A stretch of DNA of 64,000 nt from Paramoeba atlantica (GCA_977017575.1 CDRNVI010000045.1:186001-250000); one strand, 5' to 3'; shown: positions 31,857 to 44,160, numbered from the stretch's first letter. Numbers and translations are program-made. The notes: generated from the letters alone by a model not told the origin.

Positions 31857-32141
31857 GTACATTTTGCTAGCCCTTCCTTTCTTTTCCCGGAAACGGGCAT
31901 ACATTTTCCTTTTAATGCCCGTTTCCGGCTGACGGCTAGCGGGAACTGTCCCTCTTTGTCGTGGAAGTAGGGGACGTACTTCCGACTTTTCACCCCTCAC
32001 CGGCTCACTCCTTGAGTGAGTTTTCTTCCCTCCCCGGCTTTCTTCTTCTCGCGCCTGTCTCTTCCCGGGAGCTATGCGCCATGGTGGCCTCCCTTGAGGA
32101 CCACTGGGCGTGACTCTGCCTCGCATTATCGCGAGGCAGCG

Positions 32142-32282
32142 GTCGGTCGCAGTGCGCCCCTCCGGCTGCGTAAAGAGGTGGTGAGTTGCCTGGACCGCCT
32201 CTACCGACTGGGACCGAGTCGGTTGCAGTACGCCCCTCCGGCTGCGTAAAGAGAGGCGAGTTGCCTGGACCTCTCTACCGAC
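32142..32282 (+). repeat. Two structured tandem repeats in N2
   Basis: Each unit is closed by GTCGGT/ACCGAC and contains a GCAG/CTGC hairpin and a second hairpin with loop GAGTTGCCTGGA. The second stem is AGAGGTGG/CCGCCTCT in unit 1 and AGAGAGG/CCTCTCT in unit 2, so pairing is kept while sequence changes. This gives a three-way junction RNA model. Confidence 0.7.
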
Positions 32283-32390
32283 AGAGTCCGCGTCGAACCC
32301 CCTTTGGCGACATCCGTTGTGGGCGGATTATGTGCCGATGATATCGGCCGTCGCATTAAGGGGATTATCTCTGCGCCAAAGAGCGCATGA

Positions 32391-32734
32391 TAAACAAGTA
32401 CACGGACTTAGTCCGAGTTGCTAACGAGGGTAAGGAAGGATGCTTCGCCGAGTGGCACGCCACGGACCACAAAGTTTCGGAGCGCCTGGAAGCGGAAGCC
32501 GCCGGATGCAAGTTCACCGCCATGGCGGTAGAATCCTTCGGCTCCTGGTCGGACAGCGCGATGGGTAATCTCCGGAGGGTCGCGGAACACCGCTCAGCAA
32601 CGTCCCAGGGGACGCAATCACCCAAGAAAGCGCTTCGTCTCCTGCTAACGGAGATGAATATTACACTGATGCGCTCCCAAGCGCGTATGCTGGTCACACG
32701 CATGCCCGCTGAAGACCTCTGCCCGTCGTTGTAG
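32391..32734 (+). pseudogene. C-terminal end of the A2 RLE protein after the N2 insertion
   Basis: Continues the endonuclease region: YTDLVRVANEGKEGCFAEW, then VESFGSWSDSAMG and the conserved end MNITLMRSQARMLV. It stops at 32734. The same segment is intact in A6 (ending LLGYGKEE). Confidence 0.8.
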
Positions 32735-32754
32735 TAAGAAAAAGGGGATACGGG

Positions 32755-32867
32755 TAAGGTTTGTTGAAGTAAGTTGAAGTTGAAGTAAGTTGAAGTTGAA
32801 GTAAGTTGAAGTTGAAGTTGAAGTTGAAGTAAGTTGAAGTTGAAGTAAGTTGAAGTTGAAAAAACAT
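32755..32867 (+). repeat. GTTGAA/GTAA tandem repeat at the A2 3' end
   Basis: Irregular tandem repeat of GTTGAAGTTGAAGTAA for about 100 bp, ending in an A-run before the next leader. It replaces the C-rich tail seen in other copies. Confidence 0.8.
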
Positions 32868-32915
32868 ATCTTTAACGATAAAGATACAGTTTCTGTACCT
32901 TGTTGAATTATTTTC
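32868..32915 (+). promoter_or_regulatory. Shared 5' leader (element A3), complete
   Basis: Both stems are present: ATCTTT-AACGAT-AAAGAT and TACAG-TTT-CTGTA. A T/C tract follows. The ATG in CCATGG context is at 32942. Confidence 0.88.
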
Positions 32916-32941
32916 TTTTCTTTATCTCACTCTTATGTCCC

Positions 32942-35676
32942 ATGGTTGTCTTAACTCGATCTAAGGCTAAGCAGGTCTCGAACTTCGAACGCGAGGTGAA
33001 CGCACACACACTCGGCTGCTCGGATCAATTCGACGCAAACAAAGACCTCGTTAAAGGCACGAGTACGTACAATGAAGACCTATACACTACACCCCTCCCA
33101 CCTAATCCTTCAGCTGAATCTTTACGGCGAGCCGACGCGATGGTACTCAGCATCGCGAACTCTAGGGAAGGTGAGACCCCAGATACAGGGCGCCAGAAGA
33201 CAAACACGGAAGAGGAACTTTTCTCCAGTGTCCGTCCGACTGAGGACTTCAAATTCCAATTTGCGGGGGCAGAATCTTCTTCACTCAGCCTATCAAAAAC
33301 CAAAAATAAGGCTGTGAAGGGGAAGTGCGAACGCCATATCCGGAGGTCACACGACAACGAATACGATTATGAAAAAAGGATATTGCTCTTCCCCGATCTC
33401 ACTCCTGAAGACCTCACCGTCTCTGTGAACGGATGCGGAAAAGGACGGAAAAAGAAGAAGCGCCCCAAGGGTATCGCTCTATCTCAGCTGAGCAATGAGT
33501 CCGGGGCCGACAGCGAAGACCGTGACAACACAGAGCCCAGTACGAATTCACCCGGACCACGCACTCCTGCACTCGAATGTGTTAACAGTCCGGCTGAAGA
33601 ATTGCTTCACAAGGAACAGAACCCGCACTCATCCATGGGTAAACGTAAGCGCCCCCAGCAGGTGTCGAAACCTGGGTCATGCGACTCCATGAAAGACGAG
33701 AAACTTACGCAAACCCCAAAGACGACACGTGGAAATACACTTATCGACAATGAAAAGACACGGGAATGTCCTTTCAAGGGATGTACATGGAAAGCAGTGT
33801 CTCACGGGGGCCAATGGCAAGCTTTTTATAACCACGTGGCCCACAGACATAGGGACGAGGTTCCTGATACCTAGTGGAACGAGGAGGGGCGTTTCCGATG
33901 CACCGATTGTAACAAACATTACCACTTAAGCCAGCAGGGGTTTCATGCCGAAAATTGCCCTTTCCGCCGCTCTTCTCCCTCATCCTTCGCCGCACCTCCC
34001 CAGGTAGTGTGCAACTCGGGAAGCCACAATAAAACGCAAACCGTCGACGGACCCCTGCCGCCCCTGGCATCCATATGCTCTTTGCCGATCAACACATCTA
34101 AAGATATTCCCAATAGATGTCGGCAGGAGTGGGCGAAAGTCTTCTGCGAGTGTCTCTCTTCCGCCGTACGAGAAAATACCATCGAAGCCTGGACTCTTCT
34201 TGCCATGCTACCGAAGTGCGTGTTACCGGCACCTCATCGTGGGGGGAACAGAGCAAAATTGTCGTATGCCTCACATGTTCGGAAATGTCTCGCCCGGTGG
34301 ACGCGGAACGAATTTCTATCTCTTTGGAACGAAGCAAAATCGAGCCTCCAAAGTAAAAAACGCACAGCACAAGCACAGAGCCCCGAAGACGAAGAGAAAA
34401 AAGCAGCCCTACGAGCTGAGAGACTTGTCCGCGATCGCGAACTTTCCCGGGCCATGACCGCACTAACTTCTGCGCCACTGGCCCCGGATGACGATGACAC
34501 ATACGCCAAGCTCCAAGCGAAGCATCCGGCCCGATTAGCCGCATCGTCCACAACACTCAATTCCACACCGGAAGTAGACGTAAAACCTCTCAAAGGTTTT
34601 AAACGGAGGAAGAAGTAGCGGCGGCTCTTAAAACCTTTCACCGGGGATCATCAGGTGGTGCCTTTGGCCTGCGTCCTGAGCACTTGCAAGCATCTCTTGA
34701 GTACCACAATGACGCTTATACGGACCCATTGGGCACTGACAAAATTCACGAACCACATGCTTGCGGGACACATGCCACTCGAAGTCCAGTGCTATTTTGC
34801 CGGAGGCCGCCTATGCGCCTTGAAGAAAGGGGACCGCGACGGGCGCCCAATAGCCGCAGGAGAGACGCTTCGCCGCCTGGTGAGCAAAGTCGCTTGTTTC
34901 TCCGCCAAAACAAGAGCACGTAAACTTTTCAAAGGACACCAATACGGTGTAGCAACGCCAGCCGGATCTGAGCGTGTTATTCATCTCTGCAGACAGACCT
35001 TTGCCTAGCACGTCGACGACGCCGACTTCGTTTTATGCAAAATAGATCTTAAAAACGCATTTAACCGCGTCTCACGCGACTGGATCACCGCCTTGACCCG
35101 CGAACATTTTCCCGCCCTTAGCTACTACGTAGATTGGTGCTACTCTTCAGAGAGTTCACTTCCTTTCGGCACACGCACCATTTCGCCATCTGAAGGAGTT
35201 CAACAAGGCAACCCCTTAGGTCCTCTACTCTTCTCCCTGGTCTTACGAGAAGTCGCGGCTGAAATTCACACGGTAGCTCCCAAGCTGGATTTAAATCTTT
35301 GGTACCTGGACGACGGCGTTCCGGCTGGCTCATCGTGTGATGTGCGACATGCTTTCGATGTATTAGAAATGAAGGGCCCGCAATGGGGTTTACACCTCAA
35401 CGCAGCGAAATGTCAATTAGCCGCTCATCCCTCATCCTCTCATCGTTCTTCTGTTTTCCCCGACCTCCCCGATCAGAATAAGAATATGGGGGGTAATTTC
35501 GATATTTTAGGTAGTCCATTGGGGTCTGCTGAATTCTGCCACAAATTCCTCCTTGACAACGCCCTCGAAATAGCAAAAGAATCGCTCTTAGCCATTACTC
35601 AAATCGAGGACCATCAGGTAGCTCTTTGTCTCATCCGGCACTGCACCGGGTTTTGCCAAATGGTTTACGCACTCCG
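32942..35676 (+). pseudogene. Family A RLE retrotransposon A3, 5' part (N-terminus to RT palm)
   Basis: Starts MVVLTRSKAKQ at 32942. The N-terminal 250 residues are charged and low-complexity, ending in a C2H2-type finger (CPFKGCTWKAVSHGGQW...H..H) and a CTDC motif. The pre-RT motif TLLAMLPKCVLPAPHRGG and RT motifs (GGAFGLRPEHLQ, KIDLKNAFNRVSRD, SSEGVQQGN, LWYLDDGV) follow. An in-frame TAG lies at 33872 where other copies have W; there are frameshifts near 34600 and 34690 and an in-frame TAG at 35006. LINE D is inserted at 35676 with duplication of TTACGCACTCCG. Confidence 0.88.
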
Positions 35677-38600
35677 TTCGCGTTAGCGTTGGAACCTTAA
35701 ATGTAACTACTCTGAAGCTGAAGGGTGAGGATGAGTTTAGTGTACGAAAGTGTGGGCACCTTTATGAAGTAATTAATTTTATGGATACGAAGGGAATACA
35801 TATCTTAGGCTTACAGGAAACGCGGTACAGATTTTCTCCTTCCGAAAAGTTGGATGTACTCTACCGCAAAGTGCGCTACCGGAAAACGGATTATCACTTA
35901 AACCTCGTTACAGCACGGGCAAGGGATGCATACAATGGTATGGGTTTCGTCAGCACTCTTCCTTTGACTAAGGTTTCTAAGATCAGTGAAAGGATAATGT
36001 CTGGGGAATTTGAGATGGAGGATGGAGTCGGTACAGTTGTCAACGTTTATTCTCCTACAAGGGACGCGTCAGACGTCGAGATAAAAAAGTTTTATGGTGA
36101 ATTAGAGCGTTGTTGTCTGGTAGTGCGAGAAAACAATTCACGTCGTCCTCTCATAGTCATAGGAGACTTCAACGCACCGCTAACGCACATAACTAATAAG
36201 GAACAGGATCCACTTGCAGCCGCACGACTCAAAGGTCTATCATGTTCCATAGATTGCAAATCTGCACATAGCCTTTGCCCAAGCAGCCGGAAGTGGACGT
36301 GTGAATTACCGAACAAAGCTCTGAGGCAATTAGATCACATTTTCATTTGTAGCAGATTCGCATCGGCAATTCAAAGACACAAAGTGATTAAAGCACCTAT
36401 TCCTACGACTCATTGTTGTGTCATTGCGAGTATCAGGATAAAGTGGCGAGCTACTGCCCATAAATCGAATAATAATCAGCTTTCGTGGTTTCTTCTTCGA
36501 AACAGTGATATTAGAACGGAATTCGTCAAAAACGTTCACTGTCAGCGTTTAGCGAATGCTGAGTCAGGAGCGACATGGGGAGAACTTGCAAAATGTATGG
36601 TGAGTGCTGTGAAAACTTTTAAAAAACCTTCGAAACGAACCGCGAATAAGGAATCGGTAAAGGACTTTAAGATACACGACTTGCGCGGTTTATATCAAAA
36701 AAGCAGAAATAAAACCACATTCAATGCGCTATTAAAAGAGCATAAGGAAGAAATTGAAGAAACTATTTCAAACGAATGCGTCGAGATTGAAAATCAACTT
36801 CGTAAAAATCATGCGAATCCGTGGAGAACTATTCGACAAATTTGTGGGCGGTATAGAGACACATTTAACACAAGCGGGGGCTCACGAAACAAGAAGCTAC
36901 AAGAAATTCGAAATCACTTCATGCGGTTCAGTGGTTATGACTCGGGAAATACGGATATTAGCTTCGAGATGCTTCCGCCACCGCTCGTTCCAATTTCAGA
37001 CGAACCATTTTCGGGCGAGGAATTGGTCACTTCTTTGTCTCATTTCAAGAAAGGAAAAACTCCAGGAAGTGACGGGATACCAATGGAAGCCATACAGGCA
37101 ATATCAGGGCACCCAGATCTCAGATTACAACTCCTAGAAATCATAAAACAAGTCCATGCAACGGGGGTTACTGAGGAAGCTTGGCGAATCACGCTACAGA
37201 TTTTCCCATTCCAAAAAAGGGAGATTTAACAAAGATCGAAAATTGGAGGCCCATATGCGTGGTAAACAGTATAGTGAAACTTATGAACCATATTATGATA
37301 CTTTCCCGCATTAGGCCTAGCATAGAAAAATCTCTTCGGGATAACCAATATGGTTTTCGACCCAACCGAGCTACTGTAGGCGCCCAGATCATCATGAACG
37401 AAGTCAAAACTAAAGCATTCAGAGGAGAAGGCCTTTCGGTAGCCTTCATAGATTTCGCGAAAGCTTTTCCCTCGGTTTCCTTCGCAGTGATAAAAGCTAG
37501 CTTAGATGCATTCCGTGTGGGACCTTGTCTATCCAGAACTATCATGTCAATATACAGTAATTTGAAAGGCACCGTTCGAACTCAGCTTGGCACTACCAAA
37601 CCTTTCCCTATTGCAACGGGCATACTTCAAGGCGACGTCTTAGCGCCTTATCTTTTTGTAATGGTATTGGATCGTATTTTGAACAAAGCACTAGACGACA
37701 ATTCCGACGGTGTTCTTTTAAGTTCGAGAGGTACTAGGAAAAGGGGTCTTTATGAAAAACGCCTCACTGATATTGACTATGCAGACGATATAGCATTGTT
37801 TAGCGACACAAAAAGCGGATTAAGCAATATGATAGACAATGTAGCCACAGAAGCCAGCAAAGCAAATCTACAGTTAGCCGTTGGTGTAACGAAGACAGCC
37901 TGGCTAACGTTCGGAAAATCAACAAAGAACAGTGACAACATTCAAAGCAATGTTGTCGGGAGCATTCCGAAAGTTCAAACATAAAAACACTTAGGGCATC
38001 ACCGGGAAAACGACTTTACATCAACAATGAAGGAACGTTTAAAGTTAGCTTGGGGTTCTCTTTTTCGTTTGAACGGGATTTGGTCGTCGCCTTTGAGTGC
38101 AGGGACAAAGCTCAGACTATACGATTCCCTTGTTTATCCGGTGTTAAATTTCGGAACGGGGGCCCTCTCAATATCGCAAACAATGCTCCGACGAATTGAC
38201 GTTGAGGTAAATAATATGAGGAGAATTGCATGTCAATGCGACAAATTGGATGAATTTGGGATGTGTTACCCGAATGCATCTTTATATCTTGGCACGGAGA
38301 AATTTTCAACAATTCACAGGGTACAAAGAGAAAAGCTTGCTGGACACATGCTTCGTCACTCATCTGATTTCCAAGAGCTCGTCAAGTGGAAACAGCGGAC
38401 TAACGCACGACAACCTTCCCCAAGCGAGGCTTGCTTGAAGGATTTGGGCATCACCCTTGAACAAGCCTTGGTGTATGCAACTGACCGCGAACATTGGTAT
38501 CAACTAACCGGAAAGTTGCGAAGAGAGCTCGAGCCTATTATTCAATATGAAAAGTGCGGGTCCGTTAGATGGAAAAATGCCCTGGCAAGGGCGAAAAAAC

Positions 38601-39313
38601 ACAAAAGTCCTTCCGAGTTACAATTCGTTGAGGAGTCAGACATCCCTTTTCCAGCATATAAAACTGTGCAAATTTATACAGACGGTTCAGTATTGCCGAT
38701 GCGGGGCACGGATGAAATTCGAAGCGGTATCGGAGTTGTAGTATTAAAACCTAGATTAAAACCTCTACGAATATCTGTGACTCTGGAATCTGAAACAATT
38801 GAGCGAGTCGAAGTAATGGCCTTTCAGCAGGCCTTGCTTCAGCTACCGGAAAAACCTTGCGCATGTCTTTTTCATACAGATTCGTACTATCTTTGGGAAT
38901 TTTTTCACATTCTTCGTCATCAGAGGCGCATTGTTGGATACAAGGGGATCACAAACGGAGATTTATTTTATGAACTTGACAGAAAACTCCGTGAACCAAA
39001 ACATGAATCATTTTCAATTTTTATATGCAAGGTAAAGAGTCATTGTGGGAACAAATGGAATGAGGAGGCGGATGGGTTGGCACTCATGGCAGCACGAAAA
39101 ATATCTCGACCTCCTGTACAGAAAAGGAGAAAGACAACTGAAGACACCGAGGAGTCTCAGACAGACAAATCTTTGCAAAAACTGATTAAAAACAGAGCCT
39201 TAGAAAAGGGAAAGGCGAAAACTTTGCCAGCACCCAAGCGCGGGGCTGAGGCAAAAGGGAGACCCCGAGGGAAAGTAGCGAGAACTGGTGGCAAGAGGAA
39301 GCCCTCTGAGTAG
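35677..39313 (+). pseudogene. APE-RT-RNase H LINE (element D) coding region
   Basis: Open from the insertion edge without an ATG, so the element is 5'-truncated. Endonuclease: VGTLNVTTLKLKG, LGLQETRY, IVIGDFNAPL and LRQLDHIF are the steps of an APE-type nuclease. RT: HFKKGKTPGSDGIP, NWRPICVVNSIVK, NQYGFRPNRAT, AFIDFAKAFPSVSF, GILQGDVLAPYLF and catalytic IDYADDIALF. RNase H: IYTDGSVLPM, FHTDSYYLWEF and EEADGLALMAA. A basic lysine-rich tail ends at 39313. The domain set fits LINEs of the I-like group. Frame breaks lie near 37195 and 37982. Confidence 0.9.
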
Positions 39314-40278
39314 GTGTGATAAGACGGAAGTGTTCTCCGCTGGTAGGCCTGGGGTACCCTGAGGAATATTTGTAAGATTAACGAAAAGTAATGCGTGTTT
39401 TCAGGAGTAGTACACATACAGGGGGGTAAATTAGATGCTGCGGGGGGTCTAAAAATTGCAAAACCTTTCCAATTTTGGAAAATGATAGCGCATTCGAGAG
39501 CTCTCGCAGAGTTCTATGTTTTAGAAAAGGCAGTTTCCCGGGGTATAGGGGGATGTTCAACTGACAAGAAGCCCAAAAACGTCAAAATGCAAAAATTGTG
39601 AGAAGTGTTTTAGATGACTAACAATTACAACTTTCTCCTTTTTTTTCTACTACCATGTCGAAACGCCGCGGCATGCTGTTTAAAGTGTTAATGAGCATTT
39701 CATGACCATCTGTTTTAATGTAATCAACCGCTCTTTCAATAGAAAACAAACGTTCAGTCCTATTTTCTGGATTTGTACCTTTTTTAATAAAGGCATCCAT
39801 AATTTCCCAATTGTTTTCAATGGGGTTAAGATCTGGGGATTTTGGGGGAAAGTCCAAAACAACGAGATCTATCGGAGAGAGATCCTTTGTTCTGCATAGA
39901 ACGGGATCGCTTTCGCAGCATAAAACTGAGACGAAATGGAGAAAAAACGAAAAAATGAGCAAATTTGGGAAAAACTGCAAATTTTAGAGGGGAAAAAAAA
40001 CTTTAAAAGAAATGCCATAAACACAAATGCCATAAACACAAATGCTTTCTTTTGGGGGTGAAAATAGCGCAAAAACATAGAACTCTGCGAGAGCTCTCGA
40101 ATGCGCTATCATTTTCCAAAATTAGAAGGGTTTTGCAATTTTTTGACCCCCCGCAGGATCTGATTTACCCCCCTGTATATAAACTCTGAATTTGGAGGTG
40201 GAAGAGTATAAGTTTGAGGGAACAATGTTATGTATTCTAACCGACTTACGTCGGTCTATTGGATTGGATTGGATTGGA
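39314..40278 (+). mobile_element. 3' UTR of LINE D with (ATTGG)n tail
   Basis: Non-coding 3' region of D, host to the mariner derivative at 39419-40175. It ends in four ATTGG units at about 40256-40278, directly before the second copy of the 12-bp target duplication (40279-40290). A short simple-repeat tail in place of poly(A) is common in I- and RTE-type LINEs. Confidence 0.85.
39419..40175 (-). mobile_element. 757-bp Tc1/mariner deletion derivative with about 100-bp terminal repeats
   Basis: Flanked by TA on both sides, with ends CAGGGGGGTAAAT and its mirror. The terminal inverted repeats extend about 100 bp with a few differences (39419-39525 against 40075-40175). On the minus strand about 90 codons of transposase C-terminus survive (39618-39900), including DFPPKSPDLNPIENNWEIM with the catalytic E. 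The first two catalytic D residues are gone, so it can move only in trans. It sits in the 3' UTR of LINE D. Confidence 0.9.
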
Positions 40279-41545
40279 TTACGCACTCCGAACCACACCT
40301 ACATCGGAGCTACGGGATCTATGTCAGCGCCTAGACGACACTGTTCAGACCACCATAGAAACTTTTTTCCTTCCACTGAGTGATACGGCGCGGCGACAAA
40401 CGCAACGAGACAAACGGTTTAGTGGGTTGGGGCTTCGTTCGGCGGAAGAGCATGCCACATCAGCATATGTGGCTTCAGTCGCCTTCGCATCAGAAAGAGA
40501 CGGTTGGGACCCCACTGAAGCAAAAGGTTTTGAAGGGGCTGTGCGGGATGTTAACAGACGCGTTGGACAGAGCATAGTGGACAGCGAAACCGGTAGAATA
40601 CCCAAAAGTTGGGTCTCATCAGAACGTCCCTCATTTCGCACGATTGGAACTGACGAGTCGGTTGACGACCTAGTAGTGCCCCGACAGCGAGACCTCAGTC
40701 ACGCCATCTCTTCACATGAGTTTAGGAATGCGCTTGCACACACTGACCCACGGACCAGGGCCAGGTGGATCTCTGAAACTGGGGAAGACGCTTCGGAATG
40801 GGCATTTGTGCTGCTGTCAAAGAAAGATGGCTTCGCATACACGCCCACGGAGTTCCGGACGCTGGTGCGTTGGTGGCTCGGGGAAAATATATACCCAGGT
40901 CCCCGACCCTGCCCCATGGAGAAATGTACGCAGCCTCTCGGTCCAGAAGGAGACCATACGCTGTCGTGCAAAAGTGGCCACGGCATCACCTCTCGCCACA
41001 ACGCGCTTGCTTCTCGATTTTCGGATGAATGTAAGAAAGCGGGGCTTGCGCCGAAGCGAGAGGTGAACCTAGGGAACAAGGGCCCGGGGGGAACCCTCAC
41101 TAGGCCCGGAGATGTCTTCTTTACGAACAGTGGTTTAGGTCATCCTCTCGTACTCGACTTCGCCGTCACCCATGTCCAGCAACAAAAGTATACGGACACA
41201 GTCCGTGACGCCAACTGGGTGACGGCGGGGTCGTTTGCGGAGCAGTACGCTACCACTAACAAGGTGAAGCAGCGTGAAGAGGCCGAGGTAGCGAAAATGA
41301 AATTTGCCGCGATGGTCGTGGAGTCCTACGGCTCATGGAGTCCCAGCGCCATGGCAGTCCTTCGGAAGGTAGCCGCAGATAGGGCGGCCTACGGAGGAAA
41401 CACCCTGCTAAAAGGAGAGGTATTGCATCACCTTCTCATCTCCTTGAACGTGACATTGATGCGGTCACAAGCTCGTATGCTCGTCCTGCGACTCCCTGCA
41501 GAGAGCCCCAATGCAGCTCTCTTGGGGTATGGCAAAGAGGATTAG
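40279..41545 (+). pseudogene. Family A RLE retrotransposon A3, 3' part (thumb and RLE)
   Basis: Resumes exactly where 35676 stopped: YALRTTPTSELRDLCQRLDD, then FSGLGLRSAEEHATSAYVASV, the zinc finger CPMEKCTQPLG...H, RHNAL and the RLE core (RPGDVFFTNS, LVLDFAVTHVQQ, VVESYGSWSPSAM). The frame is intact across this half and ends LLGYGKED at 41545. CCHC plus RH plus PD...D is the layout of R2-type endonucleases; this assignment is by motif order only. Confidence 0.88.
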
Positions 41546-41904
41546 CCGAAAATCGGGACCCCTCGGTTTCTCAGGCAGGCAGGGGGGGAGGTACCAAGTC
41601 CACTAACCGGCGTGCCGTTACGGGTCTTAGTTTTGGTCCGTGGGTGATTTGGTTAGGGATGGATTTCGGGGGGGATTGCTTGCTAGTTTTGAAATTATTA
41701 TTTCTGGATGGTAAGATCGATTGCTAGCTTTGAGCGAAAATAATAATAATAATAATATACAATTGCTAGTTTTGGGCTGATAATTTACGGGAGGAAATTT
41801 AGACGAGAACAAATACGAATTTGAAAAGACTTCAAAAAAAAGATACATACAAATATAATATAGTTCAGTATTTCTACCACCAAAAAAAAAAGCCTACCTG
41901 GAAA
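41546..41904 (+). other. 3' UTR and A-rich end of A3
   Basis: G-rich at first, then TTGCTTGCTAGTTTTG and TTGCTAGTTTTGGGCT motifs around an AATAAT run, ending in an A-run at 41882-41891. No structured 3' block like that of A5, A6 and A8 is present. Confidence 0.65.
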
Positions 41905-43770
41905 CTTGTCTAGTGGCAGGGCGTGCTTTCATTGCCCTTACTCGCGAACACTTTCCCGCTCTCAGTCACTACGTAGATTGGTGTTACTCTTCGGACAGCC
42001 TACTTACTTTCGGAACACGCACCATTCCGTCTTCTGAAGGAGTGCAACAAGGCGACCCCTTAGGTCCTCTCCTTTTCTCCCTGGTCCTGAGAGAAGTAAC
42101 GGCGGAAATTCACGCGGTAGCCCCAATGCTCGATTTGAATCTGTGGTATCTGGACGACGGGGTGCTGGCTGGATCATCTGCTGATGTGCGGCACGCATTC
42201 GACGTGCTGGAAATCAAAGGACCACAACGGGGACTCCATATCAACGCCGCTAAATGTGAACTCGCCTTACACCCCTCATCATCCCCTCGCGCCTCCGTTT
42301 TCCCTGACATCCCTGGTCCGAATAAAAATTTAGAGGGTAATTTTAACATTTTAGGTAGCCCAGTCGGATCCACTGAATACTGTCATAAATTCCATTTGGA
42401 CAATGTCTTCGAACTGGCCCAAGATTCTCTAACCGCCATAACTTTGCTCGAGGATCCCAAGATCGCTCTCCCTCATCCGGCATTGCGCAGGCTTCTGCAA
42501 GATGGTCTACTCTCTCCGTACCACCCCGACATCTGCATTGCAAGATATTTGTCGACGCCTGGATGACGCTGTTCAGTCCACTGTCGAAAACTTTTTCCAC
42601 CCACTTGGCGATGACGCCCGGCGACAGACACAACGAGACAAGCGCTTCGGAGGGCTAGGGCTCCGTTCAGCAGAGGAACATTCCTCTTCTGCTTACGTGG
42701 CCTCCGTGGCATTCGCATCAAGGAAGGATGGCTGGGCCCCCACCGAAGCAAAAGGTTTCGAAGAAGCAGTGAGCGATGTCAACAATCGCGCTGGACTAAA
42801 TCTGGTAGACGGTGAAAATGGCACAATACCCAAGAGCATGGTTGTGTCAGATCGTTCCCTCTTTAGTACTATCGAAGCGAGCGAATCTAGCAATGAAGCG
42901 GTAGTTCCCAGACAACGGGATCTCAGTCACTCGATCTCTTCCCAGGAATACAACAGCGCGCTTAATACCGCTGACCCGCGGACGAGGGCCCGATGGATCT
43001 CTGAAACGGGGGAAGGGGGGTCGGAGTGGGCATTTGTTTTGCCTTCCAAGAAGAACGGTCACGCATATACCCCGACAGAGTTCCGAATGCTGGTACGCTG
43101 GTGGCTTGGGGAGAACACATACCCCGGCACCCGACCTTGCCCCATGGACAAATGCACGCAGCCGCTTGGTCCAGAGGGGGATCACGCGATGTCGTGCAAA
43201 AGCGGGCATGGTATCATTTCCCGACACAATGCTCTGGCAACACAGTTTGCGGCGGAGTGTTCCAAGGCCGGGCTCGCCCCCAAACGAGAGGTCAGCCTGG
43301 GAAACAAGGATCCGGGGGGCACCCTCACTAGGCCTGCAGATGTCTTTATAGACAGCCACCTCGGTCGGTCCCTTGTACTCGACTTCGCTGTCACCCATGT
43401 CCAGCAACAAAAGTATACGGACACAGTCCGTGACGCCAACTGGGTGACGGCGGGGTCGTTCGCGGAACAATATGCCACCGTGAACAAGAGCACGTAACGC
43501 GAAGAGGCGACTGCAGCACACTTTAAGTTCGGAGCCATGGTCGTAGAATCCTACGGCTCGTGGTGTCCCAGCGCAATGTCTGTTCTCCGAGAGGTCGCGG
43601 TAGCTAGGACGGCCAAATCGGGCAGTGACATAGCGAAGGGGGCGGCCTTACATCAGATTCTCACAGCTCTGAATGTAACACTGATGAGGTCGCAGGCCCG
43701 AATGTTAGTCTTGCGATTACCCGCAACGGGCCCCGACCTGGCTCTCCTGGGGTACGGGAAGGAAGAGTAG
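41905..43770 (+). pseudogene. Family A RLE retrotransposon A4, 5'-truncated
   Basis: Starts within the RT (FIALTREHFPALSHYVDW) right after the A-run of A3, with no leader. RT motifs SSEGVQQGDPLGPLLF and LWYLDDGV, thumb GGLGLRSAEEHSSSAYVASV, zinc finger CPMDKCTQPLG, RLE core RPADVFIDS...LVLDFAVTHVQQ and the end LLGYGKEE are all present. Frameshifts lie near 42475 and 43500 (an in-frame TAA at 43495). 5' truncation is the usual outcome of target-primed reverse transcription. Confidence 0.87.
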
Positions 43771-44160
43771 CAAGCGGCCAAGAGGTGGAAAACCTCGTGG
43801 GCAAGGGTGGGGCGGTAAGTGGCGTGGTTGCTTTGTTTGGTTCCTGGTTCTGCAGGGAGGTTGTGGCCAGCTTCTGGCGGTCCTGCGGACAATAAGGTCC
43901 GGGGTAGTGAGAGAGGTGGCAGGTTGAGGTTTTGCTCGTTTCGGATTTGCTCGATTTGGGTTTGCTCGGTTTGGTTGGGCTTTACATACATTTGCTAGTT
44001 TTGGGCTCACCAATTGCTAGTTTTTTAAAAAAAATGCGGGAAAAATGGGCATGGATTGCTTGTTTTAATTTTTACTGTTTCTTGTTTGTAGTATATACTT
44101 AGGGGAGATTAAATTGCTAGTTTTGAGCTGAGAAAAAAAAAGGTACAAAAAAAAAGATTA
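43771..44160 (+). other. 3' UTR of A4 with repeated TTGCTAGTTTT motifs
   Basis: TTGCTAGTTTTGGGCTCACC at 43992, a partial copy at once after it, and a third at about 44111. It ends in A-rich sequence before the next leader. No gene. Confidence 0.65.

Larger units (their letters stand above)
31829..32390 (+). mobile_element. N2: 560-bp non-autonomous insertion with shared leader and structured repeats
   Basis: The A2 RLE frame reads LVLDFCVTHVQQT up to 31828 and resumes as YTDLVRVAN at about 32399, as in copy A7 where the sequence is continuous. The insert starts with the leader (ATAAAGATACAG...). CAAAC/AAACAA at the two edges may be a short target duplication. No protein is encoded. It holds a perfect 9-bp hairpin (32116-32139) and two structured repeats of about 75 bp. 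Size and leader suggest a SINE-like passenger. Confidence 0.75.

Noticed and set aside
32142-32282. Hammerhead or twister ribozyme in N2 or N1
   Set aside because: The hammerhead core CTGATGA and GAAA is missing and I could not fit the twister core; only generic stem-loops are supported.
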